Shown: positions 1 through 9,231 of the stretch, in pieces | How the letters are laid out: every line of letters begins with the position of its first letter | Numbering within the stretch: the stretch's first letter is position 1 | NCBI GenBank assembly: GCA_000158155.1 | Contig: DS999405.1 | Location: 1,415,738-1,479,737 of the forward strand | Direction: 5' to 3' | DNA length: 64,000 nt | From: a gamma proteobacterium NOR5-3 | GTDB lineage: Bacteria; Pseudomonadota; Gammaproteobacteria; Pseudomonadales; Halieaceae | The notes under the pieces: generated by a model | What the model was told of the DNA's origin: nothing | Databases searched by the model: none | Seen by the model: only the letters and a program-made list of their open reading frames with translations | Made by a program: the position numbers and the translations under genes

Positions 1-486
1 TTCTGCCCGGCCATAGCCACTCAATGCTGCAAAAGCAGCATTGACGTCCAGGGTCACACCTTCGGGCGACATGATGACAATCCCCTCGTCGGCATGGGTG
101 AATACGGTGGAGGCCAGCTGCAGCGCGTCATCCGACGCCCGTTTTTCACGAATAGCCCGGGGCAGCCAGTTTCGAATGAGGATAAAAAGAATAACGAGTC
201 CGGCTAGAATATTTATGAGCTTAGGCAGAAGAACTAACGAAGGCTTGGCGAGCTCAACGGCAATCGAAGGCGAAAGAATCCCGTAAAGCGAGTTAAAGTA
301 AAGTCCGAAATACACACTTTCGAACACCGTTCGAAAGGCGTCGATCGACAGTATCACCAGCAAAATGGAAACGTTTCGATCTTCCTGCGCCTGGCCCCGC
401 GACGTCAAATAAAAGCCCAGTATCACTAACCAGAGGAGTGATAACACCCAGTACGACAGCGATGTCAGGAGTTCAATAGCGCCCAT
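1..486 (-). CDS. Membrane-anchored PAS-domain sensor, N-terminal part (cut by window edge)
   Basis: The first 162 codons of a gene that continues beyond base 1. The reading frame was translated by hand from the ATG at 484-486. The N-terminal ~115 residues hold three hydrophobic stretches (about residues 5-25, 40-62 and 90-112). A short linker leads into a PAS-like segment starting near residue 125, with the typical pattern ASTVFTHADEGIVIMSPEG followed by DVNAAFAALSGY. Such proteins usually end in a GGDEF, EAL or histidine-kinase domain, but that part is outside the window, so the output cannot be named. It is divergent from the M20 peptidase gene. Confidence 0.75.
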   Translation of the reverse strand, partial: MGAIELLTSLSYWVLSLLWLVILGFYLTSRGQAQEDRNVSILLVILSIDAFRTVFESVYFGLYFNSLYGILSPSIAVELAKPSLVLLPKLINILAGLVILFILIRNWLPRAIREKRASDDALQLASTVFTHADEGIVIMSPEGVTLDVNAAFAALSGYGRAE

Positions 487-723
487 TCATTTTGTCTCTG
501 GCTTAAAAAACATCGTCATTGCGTGCGACAGCGCTTTTCGGAGGCTCATTTTATCGATAATAGACATCCACGTTCGGTGTCAAAGAGCACTTTGTCAAGG
601 CATAACGCTCGACTCACTGCCTCGCGCAATTCCTGTAAGACGTACTTGCCGCTGGTCGAGAACGGCATTTTTTTAGTAATGTGCACGATCCCGAAATCCT
701 ATCAATCTGTAACAAGGCCCCGT

Positions 724-2031
724 ATGAAACACTGGACAATATTTGCCGCTATCACCCTCCTGATGGTCACAGGCTCAAGCGCAGCAGAACTGCAGCCCAC
801 CGAGCAACGCATCAGCCAGTGGGTTGACGCCAACGCGGAAGCTGCGATCGAGCTCCTTGCCGAAACAGTCAACATCGGTAGCGGCACCATGAACACAGAA
901 GGCGTTCGTAAAGTCGGTAGCGTTATGCAGCGCGAACTCGACAGCCTGGGCCTGGAGACACAGTGGATAGACATGCCCGCGGAGATGAAGCGTGCGGGCC
1001 ACCTATTTGGGCGTAAAGATGGCAGTGGTAAAAAGCTTCTTCTCATAGGACATCTCGACACCGTATTCGAAAGCGACGACAACTTTCAGGCCTTCCAGCG
1101 CGACGGAGACATTGCCACAGGACCCGGCATCGCCGACATGAAGTCCGGCAATGTGGTCATTGTCTACGCTCTTAAGGCACTGCAGGAAATAGGTGTTCTT
1201 GATGACATCCCCGTTGTTGTTGCCTATACCGGCGACGAAGAAAAAAGTGGGAAACCGCTGTCCATTAGTCGCAAAGATCTTATAGAGGCAGGACGGTGGG
1301 CCGATATCGCCCTGGGTTTTGAGGGGGCAAGCTACGCGGACGGCACCGATTGGGCGACCATCGCGCGGCGCAGTGCCAGCAGCTGGACCCTGGAGGTCAC
1401 CGGAAAGCAGGCGCACTCCTCTGGCATTTTCAGCGACGAAGTGGGTGCCGGTGCCATTCATGAAGCTGCACGAATCCTGCACAGCTTCTATGCCGAAGTC
1501 AGAGGCGAGTACGGCCTGACCTTTAACGCCGGGACCATTCAGGGCGGCACCACCGTCAACTATGATCCTTCGCAGAATCGAGGCGAAACCTTTGGCAAAA
1601 CAAACGTCGTGCCGCGAAAGGTCATCGTGCACGGTGGCATCCGTACTATCACCCAGGATCAGCTGGCGCGCACCCAGGAACGTATGCGTGCCATTGTGGC
1701 GAACAGCCTGCCCCAGACATTTGCAGAAATCAGCTTTGTGGAAAGTTATCCGCCCATGGCACCTACCGAAGGCAACCGACGACTCGCAAAAGAGCTCTCT
1801 GACATCAACGAAGCACTGGGCCGCGGCCCCATGCCTATCTGGGATCCTCTGAAGCGCGGTGCGGCAGATGTTTCTTTTGTTGCGCCTTATACCGACGCGC
1901 TGGCAGGCCTTGGCGCTATCGGAAAAGGTGGACACACGCCCAACGAAAGTCTCGAACTGAGCTCCATGGCGGTGGCTATCAAGCGTGCGGCCATTCTGAT
2001 CTATCGCTTGTCCCAGGACTCGCAGGACTAG
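724..2031 (+). CDS. Exported M20-family zinc peptidase (glutamate carboxypeptidase-like)
   Basis: A 435-residue protein. The ATG at 724 is chosen over longer upstream starts because it begins a clean signal peptide (MKHWTIFAAITLLMV, cleavage near the SSAAE segment). The M20 metal and catalytic residues are visible: His110 and Asp112 in GHLDTVF, the bridging Asp138 in GPGIADMKSG, the general base and ligand Glu172-Glu173 in TGDEEKSG, and a late His near 404 in GGHTPNES. The order and spacing match carboxypeptidase G2-type enzymes, which release C-terminal residues from peptides or folate conjugates. It probably acts in the periplasm. The exact substrate is unknown. Confidence 0.85.
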   Translation: MKHWTIFAAITLLMVTGSSAAELQPTEQRISQWVDANAEAAIELLAETVNIGSGTMNTEGVRKVGSVMQRELDSLGLETQWIDMPAEMKRAGHLFGRKDGSGKKLLLIGHLDTVFESDDNFQAFQRDGDIATGPGIADMKSGNVVIVYALKALQEIGVLDDIPVVVAYTGDEEKSGKPLSISRKDLIEAGRWADIALGFEGASYADGTDWATIARRSASSWTLEVTGKQAHSSGIFSDEVGAGAIHEAARILHSFYAEVRGEYGLTFNAGTIQGGTTVNYDPSQNRGETFGKTNVVPRKVIVHGGIRTITQDQLARTQERMRAIVANSLPQTFAEISFVESYPPMAPTEGNRRLAKELSDINEALGRGPMPIWDPLKRGAADVSFVAPYTDALAGLGAIGKGGHTPNESLELSSMAVAIKRAAILIYRLSQDSQD

Positions 2032-2116
2032 CCAGATGCATCAGGCATTTGGCGCAAACCGCCTAAAGCCCATGCCATATGATCTATGGTTTACGCAAAC
2101 TTCAAACAGGGGATGA

Positions 2117-3580
2117 ATGGTGTTGACACAGCCCAGACTTAACGCCGGTTCTGCACAGCCAAAAACCGACTCGGCGATGTCGAGCCTTAGCCTGCTTCTG
2201 GCACTGCTTTTAGCAACCGTCATAGCCCTGCCCGTCCGGGCGCAATCACCAGCAGACGCTGCGGGAGATAGCTACAACCCCGAAGCCCGACTCGTGGAAC
2301 TCGGCATCACGCTCCCCCCGGCACCCCAGCCAGTAGCGAACTACGTAAACGGGGTACAAACAGGCAATCTGATTTTCCTTGCGGGAAAGGGCCCCAAGCG
2401 AGCCGACGGCAGCGTAGTCACCGGAAAACTTGGCCGTGACATCAGCATTGATCAAGGCTATGAGGCTGCCCGTTTAACCGCCATTAACCAGCTCTCTGTG
2501 CTCAAAGCGATGCTGGGGGATCTGAAACGCGTCAAACGCGTTGTCAAAGTGCTGGGGATGGTGAACTCCGAGCCCGACTTTGTGCAGCAGCCTGCGGTGA
2601 TCAACGGTTTTTCAGACTTGATTGTGGAGGTATTCGGCGATCAGGGCCGTCACGCCCGGGCCGCCGTGGGCATGGCCTCCTTACCGAGAGGACAAGCGGT
2701 AGAAATTGAAATGATTGTTGAGGTGGAAAACGGCAACCCTCTTTGGTCCCAAAGAAAGGTGAAGAATTATCTGCCGCATATGACATCACCAGAAGTCGAT
2801 GAACTGCTGGGTAAAACTGACCTGGTCATTATTCCTATCGCCTCTTTGGAGCAACATGCCGCGCACCTGCCCATTGGCACGGATTTCATCAATGGCGTAG
2901 AACGCGCCAAACTGATCGCTCAGCAGCGCGATCTACTGGTGGCCCCCATTCTCATGGCCGGTCAGTCGCCCTATCACATGGGCTTTGCCGGTTCCGTAAC
3001 GCTCAAGGCACAGACAATCGTAGACGTTCATCTTCAGGCGGTAGAAAGTCTGATTCAGCACGGATTCAAGCGCTTTATTATCATGAATGCCCACGGAGGC
3101 AACCGAGCAATATCCACTTACCTGGTTGATCAAATCAATCAGACGACGGCTGGGGTGGCGGTGAGCTATGGCGAGGCAGTACGTCCTTTTTTAGCGCCGT
3201 CCACGGTAGCGCTCTCCAATGTTCTGGATCGTCATGGCGGCACCGGGGAGACATCGAACTCTTTGTACCTCATGCCGGATCTGGTGCAGCTGGATAAAGC
3301 GATAGCTGCAGACATTACGCTGCCCGATCACCTTGAGGCGATGTTGCCCGATGTGATTGCCGGCGACCCCACTGCGCTTCAGCTTTTTCTTGCAGAAGGA
3401 CTAAAGGCCCAGGAGACCGGAAAGATGACTTCGTCTGCGGAAATGTCGACTACGGGTGTGTGGGGAGAACGGCATCCCGCTGAGGGAAGCCTCGCCCGAG
3501 GTGCGGCAGAGTCAGCCAGACAGATCGATGCCGCCGTTAAGTTCATCGATCGCTGGAACGAGTTAGCCGCTGCCGACTAA
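2117..3580 (+). CDS. Exported RidA (YjgF)-creatininase fusion protein
   Basis: A 487-residue two-domain protein. Residues ~55-185 match the RidA/YjgF/YER057c family, including the conserved RHARAAVGMASLP stretch that carries the family arginine and the following VEIEMIVEV strand. Residues ~215-470 match the creatininase family of metal-dependent amidohydrolases: SLEQHAAHLPIGTDF near 243, NAHGGNRA near 324 and HGGTGETSN near 374. A hydrophobic signal-like segment follows Met21, so the mature protein is probably periplasmic. The ATG at 2117 has AGGGG four bases upstream; the ATG at 2177 gives a tidier signal peptide but no ribosome site. RidA proteins deaminate enamines and imines, and creatininases open cyclic amides. 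The substrate here is not known. Confidence 0.8.
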   Translation: MVLTQPRLNAGSAQPKTDSAMSSLSLLLALLLATVIALPVRAQSPADAAGDSYNPEARLVELGITLPPAPQPVANYVNGVQTGNLIFLAGKGPKRADGSVVTGKLGRDISIDQGYEAARLTAINQLSVLKAMLGDLKRVKRVVKVLGMVNSEPDFVQQPAVINGFSDLIVEVFGDQGRHARAAVGMASLPRGQAVEIEMIVEVENGNPLWSQRKVKNYLPHMTSPEVDELLGKTDLVIIPIASLEQHAAHLPIGTDFINGVERAKLIAQQRDLLVAPILMAGQSPYHMGFAGSVTLKAQTIVDVHLQAVESLIQHGFKRFIIMNAHGGNRAISTYLVDQINQTTAGVAVSYGEAVRPFLAPSTVALSNVLDRHGGTGETSNSLYLMPDLVQLDKAIAADITLPDHLEAMLPDVIAGDPTALQLFLAEGLKAQETGKMTSSAEMSTTGVWGERHPAEGSLARGAAESARQIDAAVKFIDRWNELAAAD

Positions 3581-3636
3581 TACATTGACTGCCAGAACAA
3601 GTCGTCTAAATGACCGAGCGTAGTCAAGAGCTCAGC

Positions 3637-3771
3637 TTAGGCGCGGTCCTTTACAATGAAGGGAACATGTCCACCTGCACTCTTCTTATCTCGCTTGGCG
3701 GCTTTCTTTTCCTTGGGAGTCAGAGTGGCTTGTTTCTTGGATTCACGTTTGTTGTGCTGAGTCTTGGACAT
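3637..3771 (-). CDS. Small lysine-rich protein, 44 aa
   Basis: A short open frame read by hand. It starts MSKTQHNKRESKKQ and ends HVPFIVKDRA, is strongly basic (Lys/Arg rich) through the first 32 residues and has a short hydrophobic end. An AGAGG ribosome site lies seven bases before the ATG at 3771; an in-frame ATG two codons earlier is too close to it. The composition suggests a nucleic-acid- or ribosome-associated microprotein, but the family is not recognised. It is convergent with the fusion gene to its left. Confidence 0.6.
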   Translation of the reverse strand: MSKTQHNKRESKKQATLTPKEKKAAKRDKKSAGGHVPFIVKDRA

Positions 3772-4013
3772 GGTCATACCTCTTGCCCGAACTGGGCATG
3801 CACGGCACTGGTGAGCTGCACAGAAGCGCGCTTCATGGTGCTCTCACCGAAGAGCCTTGGTGCAAGTTCACTATAGGCCTATACCTGCCAGAAGTACGTT
3901 TCTTTTACAGGAGCCGGCTGCCCCCCCCTACTTGGCCTTGGGCAAACTTGGGCAAAGCAATACGCCAACGACTATGATCAGCACCTCGTCCGGTCATCAT
4001 AGAGGTAGGGGCA

Positions 4014-4844
4014 ATGATTAAGCTCACAGATGGATTGCTGATCACCGGTGTAGCGGCGGGCATTCTGATAGCACTGACCGGTTTGGTCGACGCCGGCCAT
4101 GCGCCGCTGCCCGATACAACCGCGGCACTGGTCAATGGAACTCCCGTCCCCAGGGACGAACTGCAGAGCGTACTGCAACGCCGTGCACAGGAAGGCGCGC
4201 CGGTCGATCAGCTACTTGCAACGCTGGACGATATGATCGACGAGGAGCTGTTAATTCAGCGAGCGTCGGAGCTCGGCATTCTACGTCGCGATTCCAATGT
4301 GCGCGTCGCGATTATTCAGGCCATGGAGAAATCCATATTGAACGAAGAGCGCGGCCGAAACCTCGCCGAGGCGCAGCTACAGGAGTTTTATCGCGACAAC
4401 ACAGCGCTGTTTGCCGAGCCGCTCAGGTTCCAGCTTGAGGAGATCGTGGTGGAAGACGAGACTCAGGCCACCGCCATCATCACTGCGCTTCGCGAAGGTC
4501 TCAGTGCCAAAGCGCTCGCCGCCGAGAATGACGCAGTGTCGATCACCCGACTGCCACAGGTGCCGTTGAGCCTGAGCGCGTTGTCCAGGAGGTTCCCTCA
4601 GGATCTGGTTTCCCGACTGGAAACCGCCGGCAAAGGCGATATTCTCACTGACAAATCGGAGCGTGGCATCCGCATCATCAAGATTTTGGATGTGCGGGAA
4701 GCAAACGTACCTCCCTTCGAGGACGTTCGTCTTTCGGTACTCAACGAGCTGCAGATGTATCGTCAGGATATTGCTTACGAAGAGTACCTTGAATGGTTGA
4801 GGCAGCGCGCCGATATCCGTAAGAACGCGCAGCTGGCTCACTAG
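4014..4844 (+). CDS. SurA/PpiC-like peptidyl-prolyl isomerase family protein
   Basis: A 276-residue protein with an N-terminal membrane anchor or uncleaved signal (residues 8-28). The chaperone-like region has the SurA/PrsA N-terminal pattern (VNGTPVPRDELQ, DDMIDEELLIQRASELGI), and a diverged parvulin-like region (~140-225) ends in GIRIIKILDVREANVPPFEDVR. The parvulin part is short, so isomerase activity is uncertain. A GAGG site precedes the ATG. The gene ends one base before the HupE gene, so the two are surely co-transcribed and it probably helps fold an exported partner. Confidence 0.75.
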   Translation: MIKLTDGLLITGVAAGILIALTGLVDAGHAPLPDTTAALVNGTPVPRDELQSVLQRRAQEGAPVDQLLATLDDMIDEELLIQRASELGILRRDSNVRVAIIQAMEKSILNEERGRNLAEAQLQEFYRDNTALFAEPLRFQLEEIVVEDETQATAIITALREGLSAKALAAENDAVSITRLPQVPLSLSALSRRFPQDLVSRLETAGKGDILTDKSERGIRIIKILDVREANVPPFEDVRLSVLNELQMYRQDIAYEEYLEWLRQRADIRKNAQLAH

Positions 4845-4845
4845 T

Positions 4846-6051
4846 ATGCGCCCCACCGTTCTCTGGCTGCTGATGCTGCTTTTCCCTACGCCACTGTTCG
4901 CCCACTCTTTAGGCGAAAGCTACGGTGTTCTGCGCGCCGGACCGGCGGAGCGCAGCTTCACGGTCATCTACAATATGCGGCGTGACCAGTTTCTGCAGTT
5001 GGCCGACCTGCAGTACTTCGCCAATGAAACACCACTGGAGATCGTCGCCACTGTGGTGGGCGATCGCTATCAGTTATACGCAGCCGATGTGGCCTGCAAA
5101 AAGACACGTTTTGCCGCGACGGAAACCAGCGCGTTCCTGCAGGCCGGCTTCCTGGCGACCTGCCCCGGTAATGGCCCGGTTGAGCTGCGCAACGAAGCCT
5201 TCTTTGAACTACTGCCGGACCATCTTCACTTTGTTCGCCTGAGCACTGCCGATGGCCGCTTTGCCGGTGAGCGTGTCCTGGACCGGGCCAATCGCACCTG
5301 GATGCTCCCCGAGGCGCCTGCCACTTCCTTGGCGGATGTTGCCTTACGTTACGCGCGTCTGGGCATCGGTCACATGACCTTTGGCTTTGACCACCTGGCT
5401 TTTCTGGCCTCGATCCTATTGCTCGTTGGGGGTGTAAAACCGCTGATTTATGCCATCACCGGCTTTACCATCGGCCATAGCATCACCCTTGCACTTGCCG
5501 TGCTTGGGCTTGCAGTACCAAACGGTCAACTGGTGGAGGCATTGATTGGCTTGACCATCGCGCTGGTTGCCGCCGAGAGCGTGTTTCGCAGGCAATCGCG
5601 TCTGGGCACCTACGCCGTGGTGGTTTTTGCGTCTGGAGCAGCGCTATGCTTGTCTGGTCTTACAGGAAAAGGGCCCGACCCGCTGACCATGGCCGGCATC
5701 ACGGTGTTTTTTACCGCCTACCTGCTACTCACGCGGGAGCGGCCAGCATGGCTGCCGGCAATGACGCCCCTGCTCACTGCGTTCTTCGGTTTGATTCATG
5801 GCTTTGGATTCGCTGGCTCGCTGCTGGAGATCGGTCTACCTACGGATCGCCTCGCTGTCGCTTTGCTGGTATTCAACCTTGGCATTGAACTTGGCCAACT
5901 GCTGATCGTCGGTGCCATGCTGGCGATTCTGCTGCTTTTGCTGCGGCTTGCTCCAACTATTAACGCCGCGCAAGCACCGATGCGAAACACGCTGGCAAGC
6001 GCGTTAGTCGCGCTTGGCATGTTCTGGTTTGTGGATCGCGGCTTTCTATAG
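4846..6051 (+). CDS. HupE/UreJ-family membrane protein with exported N-terminal domain
   Basis: A 401-residue protein. A signal peptide (MRPTVLWLLMLLFPTPLFAHS) is followed by a ~150-residue exported domain, then a membrane domain with about seven helices. The HupE/UreJ signatures are present: HMTFGFDHLAF near 178, GFTIGHSITLALAVLG near 206 and LIHGFGFAGSLLE near 314. HupE/UreJ proteins are linked to nickel or cobalt uptake, but this long two-domain form is mostly of unknown function and no hydrogenase or urease gene is nearby. It begins one base after the stop of the SurA-like gene. Confidence 0.8.
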   Translation: MRPTVLWLLMLLFPTPLFAHSLGESYGVLRAGPAERSFTVIYNMRRDQFLQLADLQYFANETPLEIVATVVGDRYQLYAADVACKKTRFAATETSAFLQAGFLATCPGNGPVELRNEAFFELLPDHLHFVRLSTADGRFAGERVLDRANRTWMLPEAPATSLADVALRYARLGIGHMTFGFDHLAFLASILLLVGGVKPLIYAITGFTIGHSITLALAVLGLAVPNGQLVEALIGLTIALVAAESVFRRQSRLGTYAVVVFASGAALCLSGLTGKGPDPLTMAGITVFFTAYLLLTRERPAWLPAMTPLLTAFFGLIHGFGFAGSLLEIGLPTDRLAVALLVFNLGIELGQLLIVGAMLAILLLLLRLAPTINAAQAPMRNTLASALVALGMFWFVDRGFL

Positions 6052-6064
6052 CGCCTGGCGAGGC

Positions 6065-7657
6065 CTAGCGTTTGTCAGGCGGCGTTCCGTAGGGGTACAG
6101 GTCCGTAAGCTCAACGTTCTCGTAGGTCAAAGAATCAAGCCTGACCGTGCCCACGAATCCCCCCGGGGCATCCACGATATAGATAGATTTAGCGTAGCCT
6201 GTTTCGTCAAAACCGCGACGAAAATGCACACGCGATTTGGTGACGATCGCGTCGAAGTTGTCCGGATCCAGGCCACCGACTTCCAGCTGTTCCTTCCAGA
6301 TGATCTGACGAAGAGCCGGGGTGATGATCAGCGAATTACCCTCGCCGAACTCCACGATCGCGATCGTTTCGTATCCCATACCCTCGCCAAAGTAACTGAG
6401 CGTGCCGGTAATCTGCGCCGGCTTGCCACTGGAGTCCGCCGCGAAACCACCCACGGGCATGTCGAAGGCGTCTCCAGGCTGAGCTTCAGCAGACAGAAGC
6501 TTCTGGATAACAAGTTCGTCACGCACGGTGCCGTAGAGAACGCGGCTCATTCCCTGCTTAACCATCTCGTCGAGGATCCAGGTTGAATCGCCGTTGCGGT
6601 CACTGTAGTCCGCAAGCACCACAGGACTCTTGCCGCCAGCGATATCGTCGATTGCCTGCGCAACGGCGTCCTTGGGCATCAGCAACTCGGTGTCGAACAT
6701 CGCTTCGCGCATGCGCCACATAAAGTCATTCATGTCATCGGCAATGCGATCGGCAAGTGCCTGATCGTTGTTGGTCACAACCTGGATATTGGCACCCAGA
6801 TCGGGAACATCTGACCAGGGGAAGCCAAGGGCGACGCTGACGAAGACATCAGGCTCCCGCGACTCCCAGCGTCGAGCACGCTCATAGATATCCATGTAAG
6901 GCGAACGTCCTGTCCACTGCAGCACTGTGGGCGTGACAATACCCGGACGTCTTGTCGCGGTCGTCGGGCTATAGGAGCCACGGATGGTGCGCAGGAGCAG
7001 TCTCGCGGCGCGCTCCCCCTGTAGCCCTGTGTCGTAGTGAGGGTAGCGTTTAATCACCAGCGATATGTCAGCCCACTTGAGAAACTCCTCATCCTCGTTG
7101 GCGTGCAAATCAAAGGTCGCAGCGATGGGCACATCAGGCCCGACAACTTCGCGGATGCGTTTAGCGATCTCGGCTTCGGGCCTGGGAATATCACGAACAG
7201 CCATGGCTCCATGCAGCGCGAGGTAAACGCCATCTACCGGCATAGCGGCTTCAAGGTCGGCAATTTGTTTCGCCATGATCTCTTCGAAGGTCTCGCGGGT
7301 AGACCAACTGCGGGATGATCCACCATACACCCCCGCCGGTGACGTCAGACCGATAAGCTCAACGCCCTGATACTCACGCATGGCACTGGTGAAGCCCTTG
7401 GTATACCCGCCGGCCGTAAGAACCTCGTCACCCACGTCCATGTCCCGAATCTTCGTCCAGTCTGCCATGGTCACATCACCGCCGGGACAAAACGTGCAGG
7501 TCTCATGCGCGAAACGCAGCACTGCGATCCGAGCTGGTGCTGAAGCGCTTTCCACGGGAACCGGCGCGACAGTCTCTGTCGGTGTCTCACCGCCACCACA
7601 GCTCGCAAGCAAGATGCCCAGTGGCGCAAAAAGTAGCCAATACGTGGATCGAATCAT
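6065..7657 (-). CDS. M81-family (MlrC-like) metallopeptidase, lipoprotein
   Basis: The start is placed at the ATG at 7657, which opens a lipoprotein signal (MIRSTYWLLFAPLGILLASC, lipobox LASC). The resulting 530-residue protein matches the M81/MlrC family, named for an enzyme of microcystin degradation. RFAHETCTFCPGG lies just after the linker, ALHGAM near 150 and ATFDLHANEDEE near 180 with likely zinc ligands; the C-terminal MlrC domain begins around residue 320. The lipobox indicates attachment to the cell envelope. The next gene downstream in transcription order is on the opposite strand (HupE), and the CapA-like gene lies 28 bases upstream on the same strand. Confidence 0.82.
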   Translation of the reverse strand: MIRSTYWLLFAPLGILLASCGGGETPTETVAPVPVESASAPARIAVLRFAHETCTFCPGGDVTMADWTKIRDMDVGDEVLTAGGYTKGFTSAMREYQGVELIGLTSPAGVYGGSSRSWSTRETFEEIMAKQIADLEAAMPVDGVYLALHGAMAVRDIPRPEAEIAKRIREVVGPDVPIAATFDLHANEDEEFLKWADISLVIKRYPHYDTGLQGERAARLLLRTIRGSYSPTTATRRPGIVTPTVLQWTGRSPYMDIYERARRWESREPDVFVSVALGFPWSDVPDLGANIQVVTNNDQALADRIADDMNDFMWRMREAMFDTELLMPKDAVAQAIDDIAGGKSPVVLADYSDRNGDSTWILDEMVKQGMSRVLYGTVRDELVIQKLLSAEAQPGDAFDMPVGGFAADSSGKPAQITGTLSYFGEGMGYETIAIVEFGEGNSLIITPALRQIIWKEQLEVGGLDPDNFDAIVTKSRVHFRRGFDETGYAKSIYIVDAPGGFVGTVRLDSLTYENVELTDLYPYGTPPDKR

Positions 7658-7685
7658 GGTGTCGCGTCCTGAATGAAATACCGCA

Positions 7686-9125
7686 TTAATTTTTTTTGAG
7701 ATCCACATAGCCAATGCCACCGCGGTCAACAATTTTGGTTCCAAAGGGTTTAGAGCGCTGCCTAAGGTCATTAATAATCTTCGCCCCAAGCTTGTCGTCG
7801 GCAAACATGGGCCTACCGCGAACCTGTCGTGGCAGGCCGTAGCCGAGTGTAATCGGATGAAGTGCCAGCTCTACGAGTTCTCTGTTCTCGAAGACCGGTA
7901 CCGCCACAACAGCCTCCCAGATTTCCGGGTTCGCCGGAAAACCTGCACTGTCGTTTTTGTAGCGTTTGTCGTTGAAGTCTGCCAGATGCGAATTTCCACC
8001 GAGGTCATAGTGCGCATAGTTATCGTAGGGTAGCCGCAGCAGAGTTTCGTTCTGAAAAATAAAGTCGCCGAGGCTGTACATAATCGGCTTGCCGTCGTAG
8101 ATCTCTATGCCGCGCAGGGCATGAGGACCATGACCCACAAACACATCGGCACCCGCATCAATCATCGCACGGGCAAACACCGGCAGAAACTCCGCGGGCT
8201 CTGATCGCTTCTGGCCCTCGTGGGCATGAATGGTGACAATCACAAAGTCAGCCAGGCGCTTGGCATTGTTCACCACCGCAGCGATGGCCGCCACATCTTC
8301 CTCGTTGGCGGTGGTGCGCACTCGGTTGTTGTCTGCCAGCTTGAAGTCGCGCCCGAAGAGTTCCATCTCGTCTGGCTTGTCCTTGTCCAGCCCGCGCGGC
8401 TCCCCGTCCTGATTAGTGAACTGGCCGAGTGACATCCCCAGCGCTTTGAGTCGGTCGAACTCATTCTCCGTTACTTCATAGGTGGTGTCGTAACGCAGGG
8501 GATTCAAGCCTGGACGAGGGGGCATATCGCCTCGGGACGCGCCTGCACCCATGTGTGGTGCGAACGACGAAGACAGGGATATGAGCGCGACACGCGCCTT
8601 GCTCGTTTCCAGAAACTTGGCCTCGCGAGCCTCCGCCAGGCTTTCACCGACACCGGCGCCCATCAACCCGGCTTCCCGCACATGCCGAGTGGTTAGCCGC
8701 ATGCCCTCAACGCCATAGTCCCCGGTGTGATTGTTAGCACGCGCAAGCAGATCAAAGCCCGCCCAGGAAAGCTCCGCCGCAAGCTCAGGATCCGCACGCA
8801 TCCATGTACCACCGCTGACAGCCATGGGATAGGGCTCATAATCGTGAAACAAAACTTCGAGGTTGGTGAATGCAACATCAGCCCCGCGAATCAAGTCGAT
8901 CATTTGCAAATACTCGGGTTCGTCATAGACCGACAGTTTGCGCGTTATGATCGAGTCCCCGGTGAGGGCCATGGAGAAGCGTTCATCTGCGGATCGAAAC
9001 TCCGCCCAGCTCGGGGCCTGAAACACAAAGCAAACGGAGCAGCAGGCGAGCAGCCGAAGAAGAATACCTTGAGTCATTGCGGACATAGCAGGCACCGTAG
9101 CATAGAGATGGGGAGTCGCACGCAA
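7686..9125 (-). CDS. Exported CapA-family metallophosphatase-like protein
   Basis: A protein of up to 479 residues. The TTG at 9125 is preceded by a strong AAGGAGGGG site; ATG codons at 9086 and 9077 are alternatives that give a shorter signal peptide. After the export signal (ending near QAPSWA) the PGA_cap/CapA pattern is clear: LTGDSIITR, ADVAFTNLEV, ARANNHTGDYG, VTIHAHEGQ, VGHGPHALRGIEI and PIMYSLGDFIFQN, which supply the Asp/His/Asn metal ligands. CapA homologues take part in poly-gamma-glutamate capsule production, but no cap ligase genes are present here, so another phosphoester substrate is likely. Confidence 0.8.
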   Translation of the reverse strand: MRATPHLYATVPAMSAMTQGILLRLLACCSVCFVFQAPSWAEFRSADERFSMALTGDSIITRKLSVYDEPEYLQMIDLIRGADVAFTNLEVLFHDYEPYPMAVSGGTWMRADPELAAELSWAGFDLLARANNHTGDYGVEGMRLTTRHVREAGLMGAGVGESLAEAREAKFLETSKARVALISLSSSFAPHMGAGASRGDMPPRPGLNPLRYDTTYEVTENEFDRLKALGMSLGQFTNQDGEPRGLDKDKPDEMELFGRDFKLADNNRVRTTANEEDVAAIAAVVNNAKRLADFVIVTIHAHEGQKRSEPAEFLPVFARAMIDAGADVFVGHGPHALRGIEIYDGKPIMYSLGDFIFQNETLLRLPYDNYAHYDLGGNSHLADFNDKRYKNDSAGFPANPEIWEAVVAVPVFENRELVELALHPITLGYGLPRQVRGRPMFADDKLGAKIINDLRQRSKPFGTKIVDRGGIGYVDLKKN

Positions 9126-9231
9126 CGACTACCCCTCCTTTTACTTACCCGGCCACGCCCTTGTCAAATATTCCCGCCGGCCGCTCATACAAATCAGCCG
9201 ATCGGGCGAGTGTGGTTAACAAAAGCCCCGA

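Noticed and set aside
1003-1935. 310-aa minus-strand frame opposite the M20 peptidase
   Set aside because: It is a shadow of a gene with clear metal-site motifs. Its translation has no recognisable domain and no ribosome site.
4377-4856. 159-aa minus-strand frame opposite the SurA-like gene
   Set aside because: It lies antisense to a well supported gene and has shadow-like composition.
7686-9125. Capsule (poly-gamma-glutamate) biosynthesis locus
   Set aside because: Only the CapA-like gene is present. No ligase or other capsule genes are nearby.
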